Origin: Odobenus rosmarus divergens
Taxonomy: Eukaryota > Chordata > Mammalia > Carnivora > Odobenidae
Direction: 5' to 3'
DNA: 64,000 nt
Assembly (NCBI RefSeq): GCF_000321225.1
Contig: NW_004451013.1
Location: 232,821 to 296,820 of the forward strand
The notes under the pieces were generated by a model that searched no databases, was not told where the DNA came from, and was given only the letters and a program-made list of their open reading frames with translations. The first letter of the stretch is position 1. Every line of letters begins with the position of its first letter. The position numbers and the translations under genes are program-made. Below are positions 46,100 to 59,365 of this stretch, piece by piece.

Positions 46100-49000
46100 T
46101 CTGTAAAACATTCATTCAGATTAAAAAATACTGAGTACTTCAGAAAAGAAGCCATTATGTTTGCGATCCAGCAGAAATAACACTATAGATAAAGATATCC
46201 AAGGACTTCATATATTGGAATTAACATATTTAGAATATAAAATAATTATATATAAACTTTTTTAAAAAAGATGGCATAAAAATAACAATGTATAAGAATT
46301 TATCATAAACACCAGAAAGATTTGATTTTAATTAAAAAGAATTGAAAATGGAAGAAAATGAATTTAAAGTGAATAGAAGATGAAACAGGTTAAATAAATC
46401 TGTAGAGAATATTAATGAACTAGAAGAAATATTAAGAAATTATTTAATCTCTAGCAGACAGAAAAGGAGATGTATGAAAGGTAAAAGATATATAGAATAG
46501 ATGGAGATGGTCCAACATTGATATGATTAGAATTCCAGAAATAAAGAATAAAACAATGACAAAAAATTAATGTCAGAAGAGAATGGTTGGTAAGTTTTTA
46601 GAAATTTACATAATTGTATCTGACACAAAAGTCATTATGAATACTAATAGGATAAATGAAAAGAAGTGAAATACTTTGATACTTGATATTTTGTAGATGA
46701 AGTAGCTATACCATGCCCAAACAAAAACAAAAACTCCACCAAATATTTTTAAAAAGCCACAACTTATCTTCTTATGACCCATAGTTATGTTGACAACTGA
46801 TGTTTCAAGAGTAATACTGTAATCTAGACAATAATGGAAGATATCTTCAAAGTGGGAAGAGAATTTCTACGCCCAGCAAAACTATCTTCTACAAGTGAGG
46901 GAAAAGAAAAGAAATTTGCAACTAAACAAAATGGACTTTACTATCAATAGACCCTCATTAAAAGAACTCACAAGCAAATGAGGTATGCATCTCAGGAAGA
47001 AAGAAAATGATCCTAGAAGAATGTCTGAGATTAAGAAAAAATGGTGAGAAAATAAACTAGTAAACGTGTGTAAAAACACATACATGCCAATTGTATGAAA
47101 TAATAATACTGATGTATAGTTTGGGGGAAGTAAAAAAGATAAAATATCACAAATTGTGCCATATAAAACATTCAAAGTTCTTGGTATTTGAAAGGAGAAT
47201 TAACATACTGATTATATTTAGAGTTTCTTTACATTAGGCACTTATGATACAATTGTAAATGTAACTCATAAAAGAATAGAAATAATATGATAGCACCCAA
47301 ATGTGTAGATTTAAGGAATAATATGAAAAATTAACAAGTGAAAACCCTTGGAAAACTCCTCCAAAAAAGATGCAATAAAGAAAATAACACATATAAAAGC
47401 AGAATAATAGAAAGCTTAAAATAAAATGATATAAACAAGGTTTAATATAACAGTAATCAACTGTATGCAAACTGAATGTTCTCTTTATATGATGGAAACT
47501 GTCTAGTGCAGTTTTTAAACCAGTTGTAGTTATAGGTTCTTTACAAGCAATAAACCAAAAATGTGAAGATGCCAAAATGTTGAATATGAAAGGATGGAAG
47601 AAGTCATATAAGGTGAATACCAGAAATAGCATAGATGTTATTAAGAGAGGAAAAAACAGACTTTAAAACAAAAATGTTATTCAAGACCAAAGGAATCACC
47701 ACATAATAACAGGCTTAATTCACCAAGATGTATTAATTCTAACTTGTATGTAGCTAATAGATAAAGCAAAAGTTGATCAAACCAAGTGGAATTTGAAGAA
47801 TATGCTTAGCAAATTTTACTTAATAATAGATCTTTTCCTGAAGCCAACAATCAAGGAATATAAATACTTCTCAAATACTCATGAAATATTTATACAGTTT
47901 GTTTTAATGAATGCTAACCCATTAAAAAAACTCAACAATTTTGTTTTTTTAAAGATTTTGTTTATTTGACAGAGAAAGAGACAGCCAGAGAGGGAACACA
48001 GGCCGGGGGAGCGGGAGAGGGAGAAGCAGGCTTCCCGCGGAGCAGGGAGCCTGATGCGGGGCTCCATCCAGGACCCTGGGATCATGACCTGAGCCGAAGG
48101 CAAATGCTTAACGACTGAGCCGCCACCCAGGCGCCCCCAAAAATCTCAACAATTTTTAATAAATTGCTATCATACAGATAATATATTGACCACAATTCTA
48201 TAACATTAGAAATAAGTGAGAATTAACTGTGGGAATTACTTCATATTGTAGACATTTATCAAACCATCATGCTATATACCTTCAATATATACAATTTTTA
48301 ATTTGTCAATTATATATCAATAAAGCTGGAAAAAAATTAAGTGCCCAAAACTCCAAAAAAAAATAAGAAATCAGTTATAAAATGATATTTAATAAAGTTT
48401 TTTCTATATTAGGAAGTTAAAAATATAATTAAATAATTATTGGATGGATGAAAATATCAAAATGGACATTAAATAAAAAAATGTTTCCTGCATGATAGCA
48501 AAATATAGCATATTAACACTAGGTAGATGAAACTAAATTGATTAAATAAAAATGTATAGCCTTTACCACTTATATTAGAAAATAAAGAAGACTGAAAATA
48601 AATGAGCTCAGTGTCCAACTTTCGTTAGAAAAACAACAAAGAGAATAGACCTAAATACATTAATTAGAAAGACAAATCTAATAAAGACATGAATAGAAAT
48701 TAATGGAATATAAAACGAATATAGAAAATAAAAGAACCACTAAAACAATGATTATTAAAGTACCTATAAAGCATCATACTTTCTACAGGTTGACAAAAAT
48801 AGAAAAACAAGAATGAAAATACAAATAACATCAAGAATTAAAATGACAGCAGAACTCAGGATACAGCAGAGATTTAAAAGATAATGATAGAATATTATAA
48901 ACAAATCTATGCCAATATATCTGAAAACATATGGAGTGGGAAAACTTCCTAGAAAAGTGACTTACCAAACCAATTCAGAAAGAAATAGGAACACTGAATA

Positions 49001-49330
49001 ATCCGAGAGGCATTAAATACACTGAATCAATTAACAATATCCATAAAGATAATACCACTAAATGTTACTCACAGATGGTTTTACAAGCAATCTTATCATT
49101 TATATGGAAGAAATCTGTTTCATCTTGAACAAATTATTTACAGAATAAAAATAGTAGGAATGTACCCCAGCTTAATTTATGAAACTACTATAACCTTGAT
49201 TTAAAATTAACAAGTAGGAAAATCATATTCAGAAAACAGGTGAAATCATTAAAAAATAGTCAAATAGAATGCAGCAGTATATAAAACATATATTACATCA
49301 TGACCTGAAAAGCATGTCTGATTTAGTATT
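46100..49330 (+). pseudogene. old L1M/HAL1-like element, sense, heavily decayed
   Basis: A-rich strand that follows L1 gene order with large gaps. 46300-46960 resembles ORF1 and its end ('cgcccagcaaaactatcttc', 'caagtgagggaaaag', 'ccctcattaaaagaact'). 47630-47760 resembles the endonuclease region of ORF2 ('cagactttaaaacaaaaatg', 'caccaagatgtattaattct'). 48240-48330 looks like an L1 3' end ('caatttttaatttgtcaatt', 'tatcaataaagctggaa'). 48890-49310 resembles the ORF2 thumb/finger region ('atgccaatatatctgaaaac'). At least two insertions may be merged here. The long minus-strand frames are antisense artefacts. Confidence 0.6.
47943..48138 (-). mobile_element. CAN SINE, reverse, inside old L1
   Basis: Reversed copy with 'agcaggcttcccgcggagca', 'gggatcatgacctgagccga' and 'cgccacccaggcgccccc'. 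The 12-bp duplication CTCAACAATTTT is at 47931-47942 and 48145-48156. High CpG content in the body suggests a young copy. Confidence 0.96.
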
Positions 49331-49668
49331 ATGCCTTCTATGTAATTTTCTTGTTGAAAGATTACAGATAAAAATCCTACGATCTATAGTGTAAAACAAA
49401 ATTCAACATCCATTTATGATAAAAAAAAATTCTAACAAACTAGGGCCAATTGGGTGAACTATCAAGAAATGAGGTGCTGTTTGGCTGGGGGCATGGAAAT
49501 TGCATATCCATATCCTCCCTCAGAAAGGGTATTTGAGACCTCCCTATCTTCTGGCATATTTTAGCATGTGCAGTGGTAATCACCAGGTTATATAAGATTA
49601 CCTTTTTAAAAACATTTTTTTCTTGGAAGTGTAACATGCATTTGGAAAGTTAAAAATCTTAGGTGTAG

Positions 49669-49863
49669 GGGCGCCTGGATGGCTCAGTCGTTAAGCGTCT
49701 GCCTTTGGTTCAGGTCATGGTCCCAGGGTCCTGGGATCGAGCCCCGCATCGGGCTCCCTGCTCCGCGGGAAGCCTGCTTCTCCCTCTTCCACTCCCCCTG
49801 CTTGTGTTCCCTCTCTAGCTGTCTCTCTCTCTGTCAAATAAATAAAATCTTAAAAAAAAAAAA
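49669..49863 (+). mobile_element. CAN SINE, forward, young-looking
   Basis: Head 'ggggcgcctggatggctcag', 'gggatcgagccccgcatcgg', 'gctccctgctccgcgggaag', 'cccctgcttgtgttccctct', tail 'aaataaataaaatctt' plus A12. Keeps many CpGs. A clear duplication is not seen. Confidence 0.95.
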
Positions 49864-50039
49864 GCAACTCTTATTTATACTTGGACTCCTATCCACTCCA
49901 AGTATAATCACTCCCCTAAATTTTGACTTCTATCATCATAGACATAAGAATTTATTAATCTGTTTTTCTTATGAAAAATAATATTGGATATCTTTTCACT
50001 ATTGTAGCAACCTGCATATCTTTATTTTTTTGTTCAAGT

Positions 50040-53000
50040 TTTTTTTTTTTCTATTTTTTATTGTCATAAGAACACTTCACATATCTATCTCCTTACCAGT
50101 TTTCAGGTGCACAATACAGTATGGTTAACTATAGGCACTGCGTCGTGCAGTACATCTCTAGAACTTACCCATTTTGCATAACTGAAACCTTATAACTGTA
50201 GAACGACAATTCCCCATTTCCCTTACCGCAGTCCCTGGTAATCACCATTCTACTCTCTGCTTCCCAGTTTAACTATTTTAGGTTCCTCATATAGGTGGAG
50301 TCATGCAGTATTTGTCCTTCTGTGACTGGTTTATTTTACTTAGCATAATGCCCTCCAGGTTCATCCATGTGGTTGCAGATGACAGTATTTTCTTCTTTTT
50401 AAAGGCTAGATGATATTCCATTTTGGTATATACCACATTTTCTTTACCTGTTTATCCACCAGGGGACAATCAGATTGTTTCCCTATCTAGACTATTGTGA
50501 CTAATGCTGCAATGAACATGGAAGGCAGCTCTCTCTTCAAGATCTTATTTCAATTCTTTTGGATATATACCCAGAAGTGGGATTGCTGGATCACGTGGTA
50601 GTTCTATTTTTAATTTCTTGAGGAACCTTATGTTTGCAATAGAGGCTGCACATTTTACATTCCCAAGGGTTCTAATTTGTCTATACCCTAGGCAACACTT
50701 TTCATCTTCTTCTTTTTAATAATAGTTATCCTATTGTGAGGAGACATTCATTGTGGTTTTGATTTGCAATTTCCTGATTTTCCTGATGATTAGTAATGAC
50801 GAACATCATTGTTTCATACATCTGTTGTCAAGTTGTATTTTTTCTCTGCATTTCACAAATTTTGATAGTTGTATTTTCATTTTCATTTAGTTCAAAATAC
50901 TCTTCATTTTAATTTATTTCTTTTTTAGCCCATGTGTTATTTAGAAGTGCGTTGTTTAATCTCTGTATATTTTAGGACTTTCCAGCTATTTTTATGTTAT
51001 TGATTTCTAGCTTAATCCCATTGTGGTCTGAGAGCAGATATTGTATAACTTATATTCTTTTAAATTTGTTAATGTGTATGTTATGTCCCAGATTGTGCTC
51101 TATCTTGGTGAATGTTCCATAGGAGCTTGAGAAGAATGTGTATTCTGCCGTTGTTGGATAAAGTAGTGTATAGATGTCCATTTTTTCCAATTGATTGATG
51201 GTGTTGTTAAATTCAGTAACGTCTTTATACTGACTTTCTGCCCACTGGATTTGTCTATTTTGGAGAGGGATGTTGAAGTCTCCAACTATAAAAGTAGATT
51301 AGTCTATGTCTCCTTGCACATCTATCAGTTTTTGCCTCACATATTTTGATGCTCTGTTGTTAGGTATATACACGGAAAGTATTGTTATATCTTCTTGGAC
51401 AACTGACCCCTCTATCATTATGTAATGCCCTCTTTATCCATGATAACATCTTTCTTTGTTCTGAGGTCTACTTTGCCTGAAAGTAATATAGCCGTTCCTG
51501 CATTTTTTTTTTTTAAGCATCAGCATGGAATATCTTTCCCCTTCCACTTACTTTTAATCTTTCTGTGCCTTTATATTTTAAGTGGGTTTCTCATGGACAA
51601 CATATAGTTGGGTAGTGTTTTTTGATCCACGCTGAGAATTTCAGTTTTTTAATTGGTGCATGTAGAAAATTATTGATATAGTTGGATTAATGTCTATCAT
51701 TTAGTTCCAGTTTTCTACTTGTCCTTGTTTCTTGTTTCTCTTTTTGTTCACCATTTTTCTGCTTTTTGTGGTTTTATATGATCACTTTATATGATTTCAT
51801 TTTCTCTACTTTCTTAGCATATAAATTCTACTTCTTTTTATATATGTCTTTAGTGGTTGCCCTAGAATTTGCAGTGTACACTTACAACTAATCCACATCT
51901 ACTTTCAAATAATACTCTACTGCCTCACAGGTAGCATGAGTACTTTATAATAAAGATAATCCTAATTCTTCACTCCTGTCCCTTTGCTGTCATTCACTTT
52001 GCTTATTCATAAGCATGCACAGGCATGTGCGCACGTGCACACACACACCAACATGCAATCAGATATATCACTGCTACGGCTATTTTAAATATACCTCTCT
52101 GTTAGATTAGTTGAGAATCAGAAAAATACAAGTTTTTGTTTTACCTTCATTTATTCCCTCTTTTATGCCCTTCTTTTCTTTATGCAGGTCTGAGTTTTTG
52201 AACTATATAATTTTCCCTTTCTCTAAAGAACTTCTTTTTAACATTTCTTAGAAGAGCTACTAACAACAAATTCCCTCATTTTTGGTTTGAGAACACCTTT
52301 AGTTCTACTGCACTTTTCAAAAGCTAATTTCACAGTGTAGAGAATTCTAGGTTGGTGCTTTGTTGTTGTGGTTTTGTTTGCTTGCTTGCATCCTTTCTGG
52401 GAGGTAGGATGTAATCCTTATCTTTGCTCCTCTATCGGCAAGGCTTTATACTCTGACATTTAAAAAAATTTTTTTTCTTTCTCTTTGATGTTCTGTTGTT
52501 TGAAAATGATACGTCTAGGTTTATTGTTTCTGGCATTCATGCTGTTTGGTGTTCTCTGAGTTTCCTGGATCTGTGGTTTCATGTCTGATGTTAATTTGGA
52601 GAAGTTCTCAGTCATTATCGTTTTAAATATTTCTTCTGTTTCTGTTGGGAAAGGCAGTAATGTGCACAATCTTTCAACTTCCACTTAGCTGCAGAAGAAT
52701 AGGCCTGGGGCCTGGAATACTTCCTTACCAAGAGATAAAGAGCCGACGCAGCCTGTGCTGGGCTTATTATCTTCTGTGGTAATATCTTTTCCTGATTCAC
52801 GTTCAGTGTATGCTCTTTTGTCCTGTTTAAGGGTGTGAGTCATATGGCACCTGGACAAACCCACTGCTGTATCTGTCCCCTGTGGAGAGTGGATGAGGTC
52901 TTTCCACCCAGACACAGGATGGGTGTTTGTACACGAATTGCCCTAGGGCAGCTAACAGCTGACAGGAGAGATCAGCTGGCCATGGAAGACAGGCATCCAC

Positions 53001-54540
53001 TGCTGAATCTGATCCTTCTCTGGCTGGTTTCTGTGTAAACAAAGCATTGTTCCATCCAGGGCTTAGTCAAGTGTGTTCTTCTTGGTGACTCTGATATGAA
53101 GATGTAGTGGACAGAAGTGTTTTAACTTCTACTGCTGGTGGTTGGCATAGCGCTGATCTTTGCAATCCTTCATGGAGTTGGAGTCGTCCCCCAGGATTAG
53201 TAACTGGTACACAGTATTCTGTTCAACGTTTTTTTCTGTCTTTTTCTGGTATTTCCATTATGGGTGTATTACACCTTTTGCCAGTTGTTAGAAATTCTGT
53301 TTTCTTTGTTTTTTCAGTCTTTTTTTTTTCTTTTTTTTCTATTTTCAGTTCTGGAGGTTTCTCTTGAGATATCCTCAAGAGCAGAGATTCTACCTCAGCT
53401 GTATCCAATCTACTAATAAGACCATCAAGGGGCACCTGGGTGGCTCAATCGTTAAGCGTCTGCCTTCGGCTCAGGTCATGATCCCAGGGTCCTGGGATTG
53501 AGTCCCGCATCGGGCTTTCTGCTCAGCCGGAAGCCTGCTTCTCCCTCTTCCATCCCCCCCTGCTTGTGTTCCCCTCTCGCTATCTCTCTCTGTCAAAATA
53601 AATAAATAAAATCTTTAAAAAAAAAAGACCATCAAAAGCATTCTTCATTTGTTAGGTGTTTTTTTTTCTCTCTAGCATTTCTTTTTGATTCTTAGGACAT
53701 CTGTCTCTCTGCTTACATTGCCTATCTGTTCTTGCATGCTGTTTATTCATTAGAGCCCTTAGAATATTAATCCAGAGTTTTAAATTCCTAGTCTGATAAT
53801 TCCAACATCCCTGTCCTATCTGGGTCTGCTTTTCATGCTTTCTCTGTCTCTTCAAACTATGTTTTTGCCTTTTAATATGTCTTGTAACTTTTTTCTTGAT
53901 AGCTGAATATGGTGCACTGGATAAAAGGTACAGCCATAAATAGGCCTTTAGTAATGTGGTGGGGAGGTGGGGAGGAGACGAAGCATTCTGCAGTGCTCTT
54001 ATTAGGTCTCAGTCTTTTAGTGAGCCTGTACCTCTGGACCATGAACATCACATGTGCTTCTCATTCCTCCTCACCCCCTCAGGTGGGACAGAATGGATAG
54101 AGGGCGTTGGTTTGGGGTGTTTCCCTTTCTCCATGTGGAAGAGTACATCTAGCTGGAGTTGGGTATTTCCCTTCCCTGAGGTCAGTTAGGCTCTGATAAA
54201 ATCCAGCTGATTAGAGTTTGGTTAAATAGTTTCTCCTGTGGGCAGACCTTGTTAGGAAAAGAGGGCTGTTGGGTATTTCAAAATGGTTCCCTTTTCTTCC
54301 CTCTCAGAATGTTCTGGAGATTTCTCTCTGATATGCAGAGCTCCAGGAGGTAAAGCTCATAGAAGTGTGAGGTTGTTTGATAACTGGGTCCCTCTGGAGT
54401 TTTAATCTCCCAGTTTTGTCCACACTGGCCACTAGCAGTTAATCAGTTACAGGTCAGGTTTCTGTACACGGCACTGGTTTCCATGGAGGTTTCAGCTCAT
54501 GGGTTTCTGCTGAGGTAAGTTGTGATTTTCAGTATTTGCC
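50040..54540 (-). pseudogene. old near-complete L1M-type element, reverse
   Basis: Reverse L1 in the expected order from 3' to 5'. 50040-50830 is 3' UTR ('cataatgccctccaggttca', 'gctgcaatgaacatgga', 'gtgggattgctggatcac'). 50870-51500 is the ORF2 endonuclease side ('tccattgtggtctgagagc'-type words, 'gagaagaatgtgtattctgc', 'attatgtaatgccctcttta'). 51500-52690 is the inter-ORF region and ORF1 side. 53640-54500 is further 5' sequence ('gtctgataattccaacatcc'). The reverse-transcriptase core is missing between 50830 and 50870. Stops throughout; a T run at 51508 and a CA run near 52040 interrupt it. A SINE sits inside at 53429. Confidence 0.65.
53429..53624 (+). mobile_element. CAN SINE, forward, inside old L1
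   Basis: Complete forward copy ('ggggcacctgggtggctcaa', 'tcatgatcccagggtcctgg', 'ctgcttgtgttcccctctcg', 'aaataaataaaatcttt'). The 11-bp duplication AAGACCATCAA is at 53418-53428 and 53625-53635. Confidence 0.96.
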
Positions 54541-54544
54541 TGTT

Positions 54545-56895
54545 GATGTCTCCAACTTTATGGATATCAATTTGCCCTGTGATCTCAGTTCTCTTACACA
54601 TCTAAGAAATGTTGTTGATTTTATAGTCAATCAGCTTTGTCATGTTATTAGGGTGGAGAGGCAACTTCCAAGCCTCTTACATGCCGGACTGGAACCCGAA
54701 GGCCTGGCTTGGTTGTCTTTAATCTGGGTTTAACTAGTGGAACTTGATGTTCATGAAAAGCATGTAACCCTTCTCATGGAATTAAATTACTTTTTTGTTC
54801 CTCAACATACACGAGGCTGTTTTGCTTAGCAGTTGTGGACATGGGAGGCATCCAAAAAATCATAGTCTCTTCTCCTGTATATTTCTATTTGTGGTTAACA
54901 GTTTAAATAGAACTTTCACATGCACATTTGATCTTGCATCAGTGAGATTGGTTAGGACCGGCATTTTCTTTATGTTACAAAAGAAGGTATTGAAAGATTG
55001 ATTTGGGCAGTCATACAACCTTATTTATTCAACTTGAATGTCAGCGAATTCTATACAACTACTATATTTTATTTATCTTGATCACCCAGTGCCTAGCAAG
55101 CTCCTGGCAGATAGTTGGTGTAATTAATGATTGATGAATAAAAGAATAAGTAAAGAAATAAATATGAAATTAGAAACTAGACTTCTAGACTTTTGCTCAT
55201 TCCATTTTACTAAGGAGGTTTTAAATTTAAAAATATTTTGAAGCTTTATGTCCCTGTCATTAGTATTTACTACCGTGTTCCCAAAAGATACCCCTGGGGG
55301 ATATATAGTGCAGAAACACAACAGTATAAAGTTTTGAATTGCTTTGTAGCTGACTACTGTGCATAAAATTCATGCCCAATTTTATCATTTTGTGAAAAAA
55401 AAAAAAACTTGTATTTCTTCAATAAATGTTTCAATCTCCCTTGCTTAAATTAGATCCAATTTTAACTTCAATACTTTCTCACACTGAGTATTCACTTGCT
55501 AATTCATTTAAACTTATGTGTAGGCATTACACGGATGCTACATTGATATCTTGCCTTGACTAAATGGATAGAAAAGGCATATTTATTAGGTGGTAAATAT
55601 GATTACTCTTCATTTTAAATTTCCACAAAGGCATATAAAGTAGTAAGGAGATGTGCGGTATGTGCTATGTAAATTTCTATGGTTATACGGTAAACTGAGT
55701 TCTGAAAATCTGAGATGTATTTTATTTTGGGTAATTTATAACTTAGCACTGCTTCTAGTGCCAATCAAAATGACAACTGCAAATTCATGAACTTGATCTG
55801 AGGAGAAGAGAAATCCCTACAGATGATTTAAGTAAAGGGAGAGTAGAGAAAATGAAATTTGTAGAAACTAGGTGTTACTGTCCATTATAGTTGCTAAAAT
55901 TACCTCTGAGTTCTCAGAGAAGGGACAGAAAAAGAGTGCCTCGGTGTTGGCTAATAATTTGGAAGGATGTAAAATAAGATTAGAAGAGGAAAATTTAAGG
56001 TCCATATAACACATATTTGTGAGCTGGAGTGGCACATTTTCTCATCCAAAAACAAACAAACAAAAAACACCTGAATAGAAACTTTAATGGAAAACCTTAA
56101 ACTTTTGGAAAATTAGTCTGTCTGTCAAACTTCGTAATATGAATTAGGTAAGAGTTTTTGCTTGCCTCAGGGAGTAAGAGGGCTATTGGTTTTAACTAAT
56201 GAGATTTCATGGAAATAGATGAATTCAAAAAAGAATAATTGCTCTAATATTTTTACCCTTCTTAATGGTTAGGATCAAGAAAATTACCTATCCATATATA
56301 TGTGTTTCTCAGTGTAGGCCTTTTAAAAAATTTAGAACACTAGAAAGAGACTGCACATTCAAAGAAATGTGTACAGTTTCTAAAGTACGGTGCTGGAACC
56401 TAATGGGGAGTGAGTCAATATATGTTGGACTGAGGGAGAAAGAAGAAAAAGATGAAGGGGTATGAGGATAAGAAAAATGAAAAGAGAAAGAAAAATGGGA
56501 GACATTATTCTAGTAGCTCTGAAGTTGCAAGTTAATATATTACTGGTTTCTAGGTTTAAAGTTTATTAACACTTGAGACCTCCAAAAAGATGTCAGATTC
56601 ATTTAGAGTACAGATTTTTCAGACTTGAAAAATTTGATAACTGGGTCCCTCTGGAGTTTTAATCTCCAAGTACCCACTTAACTTACCAACTAGCTCAAGA
56701 AAATAGCTTGATACAGTTAAATCTCTTTTACAGATCTTTCCTGGACACAGCCAATGTCTCCTCTAGAAGGAGCCTAACATTCTTATTCAGCATTGTCATG
56801 AATTTCTTAATGGTTTTCTAAATATGCATATATCCCTAAGTAATACATAATGTTGTCTTGAATACTTAAATCTTTATATAATTGGTTTCAATGTG
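54545..56895. other. mostly unassigned DNA
   Basis: A sense L2 3' end may lie at 55050-55150 ('ttgatcacccagtgcctagc', 'cagatagttggtgtaattaa', 'tgattgatgaataaaagaat'). The words 'ctgggtccctctggagtttt' plus 'aatctcc' occur both at 54383-54410 and at 56641-56668, so a small piece of the left L1/flank is repeated 2.3 kb away. Otherwise nothing recognised. Confidence 0.45.
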
Positions 56896-56899
56896 TAAC

Positions 56900-57375
56900 T
56901 TCATTTTTTTTTTCATCCAACATAGTGTTTGTGAGATTTATTTATATTCATGCTTTTTGCCTGTGGTATGAATACCATGCCTATGGTATGGTATGAATAT
57001 GAGATTTATTTATATTCATTCTTTTTGCCTATGGTACCAACATTTATTTATTCATTCTCCCGTTATAAACATTTAAATGGTTTTTCTTTCTTTTACTCTT
57101 TTTTTTTACAATGCTATTTTATACATTCTCTCAAGTGGTTGTACCAATTCCCAGACCCACCAGCGATGTATAAATATTCCTGATGCTTCTCTACTTTGCC
57201 AACATTTGATATTAAGCAACTTTAAAAATTTTTGCCAACCCAATTATTACGAAATGGTATTTCATTGTGACCCTGATTTTTTCTTAATTACTAATAGAGT
57301 ATCATTTCATATGTTTATTAGCCTCTCTTGTGAATTGCCTATACATCTTGTTTTTTTACTGTTTTTAGGAGTTAA
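56900..57375 (-). repeat. old L1 3'-UTR fragment, reverse, with local duplication
   Basis: Reverse L1M words: 'agtggttgtaccaattccca', 'gacccaccagcgatgtataa', 'gtatttcattgtgaccctga'. Left of this a 36-base word ('gagatttatttatattcat...') is repeated with period 68 (56933 and 57001). The 151-codon plus frame here is L1 antisense, not a gene. Confidence 0.65.
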
Positions 57376-57599
57376 AAAATATAGCTATCTGTATAGTATA
57401 CTGTACATAAATACACATGAATATAAAAATTCAATATTTTTTTTCCAATTTTCAGGCTCTTTCCACTTTTGTAATATCTTAATGAAAATAATTTTACAAT
57501 GTAATTCAGCCAACATAAAAATAAACTCATAACCCAGAATCTTATCCCTATTAGATTCTGTATTATCTACTGAGACCTACAGTCCTCAATCTATAACCT

Positions 57600-59260
57600 C
57601 TTTAATCTTTTTCCTCTTTTTGCCTTGCCTATCGCCTTCACTGTCTTGCTTTTTTGGTACAAGTCTGAAAAATCTGTACTCTAAATGAATCCGACTCTTC
57701 ATATTCAACATTTACCCTGGGGTTCCTGCCTACAGTGGAGAAAAAAAGCACACAACTGTGATGGTTGGCTCACTAGAGCTCACGGTCCTCTCACCCTGCT
57801 GCTCTCATAGGTAACTATTTCCTGCTTTCTTAAATTTAAAATATTCTCTTATTCATCTTCACTCTCAGCTTATGAACTTACTTATTTCACTAAAGGCAGA
57901 GAAACAGTTGGAATAAAGGGGCCACATACTTTCTCCATCACAACGCCCTGGAAACTTCAACTGTGTCCACAGTCCCTATGTCACTCCTATAACCACATCA
58001 TGCTCTTATCTAAATTTAAACCTTCATTGGACCCTCCCCCCATTTGATCTGCTCAATTATCTTTCTAGGCTGTCTGTCCTTTTGTGCGTCATCAATTTTG
58101 CCTCTTTACTGGATCATTACTATCACCATACAAATAAATAATACTTCTTCATATACTTGAGAAAAAAGTCTCTCTGAACTCTACTTCCTCTCCAACTAAC
58201 ATTCCCTAGCCCCATTTCTCATCTCCCTTTTATGACTAAGTTACTAAGAAAAGTTGTGTGTAATTGCTTCTCCAATGCTCTCCTGTTATTCTCCTGTTTT
58301 AAGGATTTTATTTAGAAAAATTCAAACATACACAGAATTAGAACAGGATAATGAAATCTTATATTCCTATCACCCAGATTTAACAATTATTTGCCATACT
58401 ATCTAGATATCCCCTTTTCTCTCTTTTAACTTAAGTACATAAAAGCATATTATTTTACTTCTCTAGTCACTTCACCATAATGACTTTTGTCAAGGTCAAC
58501 TATGACCTCTACATTGCTAAGTCCAATGGTCAATTCTCAGTTCTCCTCATACTTGCCTTTCACCATTTTATAAAGTTGATCATTTGTCTTGTTGGAACAT
58601 TTCCTTCACCTGCCTTCCAGTGTATCCTGCTTCTCTGGGTTTTCCTCCTCTTACACTGGACACTCCTCTTCAGTTTCACTTTCTGGTCTTTCTATAAATG
58701 GAGGCCTTGAGATTTAGTTTCTTGGCTTCTTTTGTTCTTGGCCTAGATTTATCCCTGGGTGACCTAGCCCAATCTTCTGAATTTAAGTGCTGCTTAAATA
58801 TCTAATGATTTGCAGTTATATCTCCAGACCAGTTCTCTTCTAAACCTGACTCATATGTTCAACTACTTTCTTGCCAGTATCCCTAAGATGTTTAATAGTC
58901 ATCTTAACTTTGTTCCAAATTCTACTTGCAATCTTTTCACCTCTTGTCAGCAAATATCATCCTTTATAATCTTTGAAAATAGTATCTCCACTAGCCTAGT
59001 TTCTCATTGTTTTTCTCCCACAACCAACACAACCTGATGCTTTTGGTTCTAGTTTTGAACTAGACTTCAAATTTGAACAATACTCATCATCTCCACTGTT
59101 ACCACATTATAATTTCTAATGATATTATTATAATAGGTGTTTACCTGGTCTCCATTTATGGCTTACTCATAATCATGTTACTCATTCTATAGCAGATAAA
59201 GGAATCCTAGAATATAGAAGAATATGCATGTACTATGTATATATAATCTATAAGCTGCAT
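57600..59260 (+). pseudogene. L2 ORF2 remnant, sense
   Basis: L2 reverse-transcriptase ORF in order: 'cttcactctcagcttatgaa', 'cgtcatcaattttgcctctt', 'tactggatcattactatcac', then 'cttttgtcaaggtcaactat', 'ctacattgctaagtccaatg', 'gtcaattctcagttctcctc', 'tctctgggttttcctcctct' and 'tatatctccagaccagttct'. An unrelated repeat (about 58290-58450) splits it. Frames of 75-76 codons survive by chance. Better preserved than the copy at 29 kb but still dead. Confidence 0.75.
58290..58450. repeat. diverged interspersed repeat, second copy
   Basis: 'ggattttatttagaaaaatt', 'caaacatacacagaattaga', 'cctatcacccagatttaaca' match the same family as 26450-26930. It interrupts the L2 ORF2 remnant, so it is younger than that L2. 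Confidence 0.5.
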
Positions 59261-59365
59261 CATGTCACTTTTTAGCTCTAAATGATTTTTATTCCCATCA
59301 GAGTGTAGGCATAACTTCTTGCGCTTTGCTTTATTTTGCTTCACACATTTTTTTCTTTCTTTTTT

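Noticed and set aside
47234..47632. 132-codon minus ORF, Phe/Tyr/Cys-rich
   Set aside because: Antisense of A-rich old L1 sequence; T-rich strands give such peptides by chance.
57077..57532. 151-codon ORF as a gene
   Set aside because: It overlaps an antisense L1 3' UTR and has no recognisable protein features.
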